Positions 4,821-5,926 of a stretch of 5,926 nucleotides of DNA are shown piece after piece; the stretch's first letter is position 1; each line of letters begins with the position of its first letter. The notes below the pieces were generated by a model. It had not been told where the DNA came from and did no database searches. It saw only the letters and a list, made by a program, of their open reading frames with translations. A program made the position numbers and the translations under genes. This DNA is from Thermoleophilia bacterium (GTDB lineage Bacteria > Actinomycetota > Thermoleophilia > Miltoncostaeales > Miltoncostaeaceae). The stretch lies in contig JADGPH010000216.1 of NCBI GenBank assembly GCA_017882555.1, positions 1 to 5,926 of the forward strand, in the 5' to 3' direction.

Positions 4821-5175
4821 CGCGCCGCCGATCGGAGCAGCGGGTCCTTCATCGGCGTCTCGGGTCGGCCGTTCCGCTCCGGATTCGCTCACCGCATCAT
4901 CGCGGAGATGCGCGGCCGATTACGCTGCGAAGTAGGCACGGTTCCAGGGGGGCCACGATCCGCTTGGGGGGCTCGAGTCCGTGATCACACTCCAGATGCA
5001 TCGAGATTGCCCATCTCCCCTGAGTTCCCTGGTCACCCGTGGGGTCACGCGCCTCGACAGCCACCACGCTCAGATGCGCGAAGCTCGTGGCCACGGCGAC
5101 GGTATCGGGATCCCGCCGGCACCGAGCCGAGCCCGTGCCCCCGGTTCCTCTTCACACCTGCCAATAGCGCCGTTG
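4821..5175. other. Spacer between the SRPBCC-like and DUF4389 genes
   Basis: No gene is supported. A 65-codon minus-strand frame at 4897-5094 starts with GTG and has no ribosome-binding site or recognisable sequence. Short palindromes occur at 4981-4988 (GTGATCAC) and 5106-5115 (CGGGATCCCG), and GGTCAC is directly repeated (5030-5035, 5042-5047), all short enough to be chance. If GTG 4892 is the true start of the SRPBCC-like gene, this spacer shrinks to about 280 bases. Confidence 0.45.
5118..5139 (-). terminator. Weak hairpin after the DUF4389 gene
   Basis: GGCAC (5118-5122) and GTGCC (5135-5139) form a five-base GC-rich stem with a 12-base loop, about 37 bases after the DUF4389 stop on the minus strand. 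No U-tract follows. It is listed only because it is the best-placed terminator candidate. Confidence 0.22.
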
Positions 5176-5859
5176 TCACGACCCACCAGGGACCGTCGGG
5201 GAGTCGGCCGACACCGGCGGCATGCCGTGCGTGGTGGGCTCCGTACCGCCGAGGTCGAGCCGGAACGGCGGGTACTCGTCGGTCATAAAGGCGGCGTACG
5301 CGGTCACGCGAAGCGACCAACGATTGAATCCCATCACGAGGTCAAAGATACCCCTGTGGTAGGTGCGGCCAATGAGCAGCATCACCATGGCGACCAATAC
5401 CAGTACACCGATGAGACTCACCGGGTGCAGTCCCCAACCGCCCGCCAATATGCCAGCAATGACGTACTGCGGGATCCCAAGGAGCCACCAGCCGATCAGT
5501 GGCAGGCCGCGGCGCCCGGTTGCCTCGGGGTAGGCGATGCTCAGGCGCGCCGGGTAGTCGGGCACGTCGGCCAGCGTGAACGGCGGATACCGATCGGTCG
5601 CGAGCGTGCCGACAGCGTAGTAGTTGACCCGCCAGGTCCACCGCATTACGCCGACGTTGAACTCGAACAGGCCGCGCGGATAGCGCCCGGTAAACAGGCG
5701 CACCACGAACGCGGCGAGGGTGGCACCCACAAAGGCGATCCACAAGAACGCGAGCACGATGATGTGCGGCAGGGCGAGGAACCACTTGACAAGCCACAGC
5801 CAGCGGGACAGGGGCTCGTCCAGCTGACCCTCGACCTGGACCGGATAGCGTCCGCTCAT
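5176..5859 (-). CDS. DUF4389 integral membrane protein with duplicated domain
   Basis: A 227-residue membrane protein of the DUF4389 family, function unknown. ATG 5859 is preceded, seven bases upstream, by GGGGAGG (complement of 5867-5873). Hydrophobic segments lie at about 21-53 (LWLVKWFLALPHIIVLAFLW and onward, probably two passes) and about 121-163 (two more). Each pair is followed by the family signature: YPRGLFEFNVGVMRW at 60-74 with DRYPPFTL at 89-96, then YHRGIFDLVMGFNRW at 167-181 with DEYPPFRL at 194-201. The repeated R-G-[LI]-F-[ED], R-W and YPPF motifs show an internal tandem duplication, as is usual in the family. The N-terminus begins with YPVQVEGQLDEPLSRW, a typical family opening. 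The last ~25 residues are a Ser/Pro/Gly-rich tail, likely disordered. The gene is complete, with upstream DNA cut by the window edge, so its operon context is unknown. Confidence 0.95.
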   Translation of the reverse strand: MSGRYPVQVEGQLDEPLSRWLWLVKWFLALPHIIVLAFLWIAFVGATLAAFVVRLFTGRYPRGLFEFNVGVMRWTWRVNYYAVGTLATDRYPPFTLADVPDYPARLSIAYPEATGRRGLPLIGWWLLGIPQYVIAGILAGGWGLHPVSLIGVLVLVAMVMLLIGRTYHRGIFDLVMGFNRWSLRVTAYAAFMTDEYPPFRLDLGGTEPTTHGMPPVSADSPTVPGGS

Positions 5860-5882
5860 TGTGGAACCTCCCCGCTTGTGGT

Positions 5883-5913
5883 CCTGCGGGCAGGCTCTCG
5901 CGAGGTCGCTCGC
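5883..5913. repeat. Tandem small inverted repeats upstream of the DUF4389 gene
   Basis: CCTGC, GG, GCAGG (5883-5894) and GCGAG, loop GTCG, CTCGC (5900-5913) lie 24-54 bases before the DUF4389 start. They could be in its leader or mark the end of an upstream gene outside the window. Both are short and GC-rich, so chance is possible. Confidence 0.3.
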
Positions 5914-5926
5914 AGGTCATCAGTAC

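Noticed and set aside
4353..5288. 311-codon plus-strand open frame
   Set aside because: It runs antisense through the SRPBCC-like gene and into DUF4389. It has arginine/proline-rich shadow composition and no domain.
5342..5920. 192-codon minus-strand frame overlapping DUF4389
   Set aside because: It is a frame-shifted shadow of the DUF4389 gene, which has clear domain motifs and a strong ribosome-binding site.
1..5926. CRISPR arrays, insertion sequences, rRNA
   Set aside because: No regularly spaced repeats, transposase motifs, terminal inverted repeats or conserved rRNA segments are visible.

Overview
The window is GC-rich (roughly two-thirds G+C by eye). It has actinobacterial hallmarks: a SigL-like ECF sigma factor with its zinc-binding membrane anti-sigma factor, a secreted PF03640/COG4315-type protein, a type II haloacid-dehalogenase-like protein, an SRPBCC-fold protein and a DUF4389 membrane protein. 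An actinomycete, or an actinobacterial bin from an environmental metagenome, is the best guess. A genus cannot be named from this sequence.

Layout. 1-315 (minus) is the N-terminal part of a secreted protein that runs off the left edge. 316-821 is a divergent control region. 822-1352 and 1337-2032 (plus) are an overlapping sigma/anti-sigma pair. 2081-2806 (minus) is a HAD-superfamily hydrolase converging on that pair. 2807-4226 is a long stretch without large genes. It holds two small, tightly coupled plus-strand genes (3221-3379 and 3390-3566; the second encodes a Cys-rich zinc-ribbon-like protein) and several inverted repeats. 4227-4820 (minus) is an SRPBCC-like protein and 5176-5859 (minus) a DUF4389 membrane protein.

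The most coherent story is the left third. The sequence just upstream of the sigma gene reads TGAACC, 17 bases, CGTGTC, which matches the promoter consensus I recall for Mycobacterium tuberculosis SigL. It would place the transcript start on or next to the GTG at 822, so the sigma mRNA is probably leaderless and self-activated. A second copy (TGAACC, 16 bases, CGTGAA) points the other way toward the secreted-protein gene. I infer a closed circuit: the membrane anti-sigma factor holds the sigma factor, an envelope signal (possibly redox or thiol) releases it, and it then drives both its own operon and the divergent secreted protein.

The second area of interest is 2807-4226. The two small genes have near-ideal Shine-Dalgarno sequences, and the stop codon of the first overlaps the ribosome-binding site of the second. 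They sit among unusual overlapping inverted repeats and look like accessory DNA. Their function is unknown.
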